From positions 1 to 64,000 of the forward strand of contig JBDRAL010000083.1 in assembly GCA_039793685.1 (NCBI GenBank): 64,000 bases of DNA, given 5' to 3'. The DNA comes from JAAFHI01 sp039793685. GTDB taxonomy: Bacteria; Acidobacteriota; Blastocatellia; Chloracidobacteriales; Chloracidobacteriaceae. Under the pieces are notes generated by a model that worked only from the letters and a program-made list of their open reading frames with translations, did no database searches and was not told the DNA's origin. The translations under genes were made by a program, and so were the position numbers. Shown here one piece after another: positions 63,937 to 64,000 of this stretch (the first letter of the stretch is position 1; each line of letters starts with the position of its first letter).

Positions 63937-64000
63937 AGGCGACTGAACTCCGAAGCGGGTGTATCAGGGTCAGAAAAAAGGGTCGGAATCGCGAAAAAGC

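Overview
The window is high-GC bacterial DNA. Its mix of genes suggests an Acidobacteriota genome, perhaps Blastocatellia. That placement is an inference from two Oar-like TonB receptors with carboxypeptidase-regulatory N-termini, LolA-like paralogs, a large Asp-box propeller protein, a giant Ig-repeat secreted protein and many intergenic palindromic repeats. No rRNA is present and nothing in the window proves the taxonomy.

The most notable region is 1-4839. A minus-strand array of five structured RNAs (6-843) lies downstream of a Ro60/TROVE gene (1037-2605, minus). That gene has a good sigma-54 promoter and is divergent from an RtcR-type sigma-54 activator (3190-4839, plus). Each RNA has two stems and an internal loop that fit the Ro60-binding module of Y RNAs. 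These surround a tRNA cloverleaf in circularly permuted order: the T arm and acceptor 3' strand come first, a 4-9 nt loop closes the acceptor, and the 5' acceptor strand and D arm follow. They are best read as YrlA-type bacterial Y RNAs. Four of the five also encode CCA. No RtcB or RtcA is visible; those genes may lie left of the window.

From 4.9 to 16 kb there is a LytS/LytTR two-component pair, an MBL-fold protein with degraded metal ligands, a family 2 glycosyltransferase, two LolA-like secreted paralogs and the Asp-box protein. From 16 to 26 kb there are two small hypotheticals, a molybdopterin formate dehydrogenase, a prephenate dehydrogenase and a large secreted subtilase-like protein. 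From 26.8 to 36.8 kb, plus-strand genes suggest metal handling: a Cys/Met-rich membrane protein, a TonB receptor, a PepSY membrane protein, a periplasmic HMA protein, a PfpI-family protein, an HTH protein, NosL and a NiCoT/UreH-like permease. A PhoD-like phosphatase follows.

From 37 to 45 kb a 2,667-residue secreted protein carries a Gly-rich beta-helix-like region and 17 Ig-like repeats. It shares a C-terminal domain with the subtilase. From 45.9 to 64 kb there are an isolated contractile-injection sheath gene, a ParB-like hypothetical, a second TonB receptor, hemH and selD (divergent), an outer-membrane barrel, three hypotheticals, a P-loop ATPase, an alpha/beta hydrolase and a wax ester synthase/DGAT.

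Intergenic DNA is rich in repeat families. These include hairpins with constant loops and compensating stems (four copies), a roughly 270-bp element in two inverted copies, a GACTCCAGACTC-type repeat that runs into gene ends, and several G/C-rich palindromes. Gene starts were chosen on Shine-Dalgarno spacing or signal peptides where possible.
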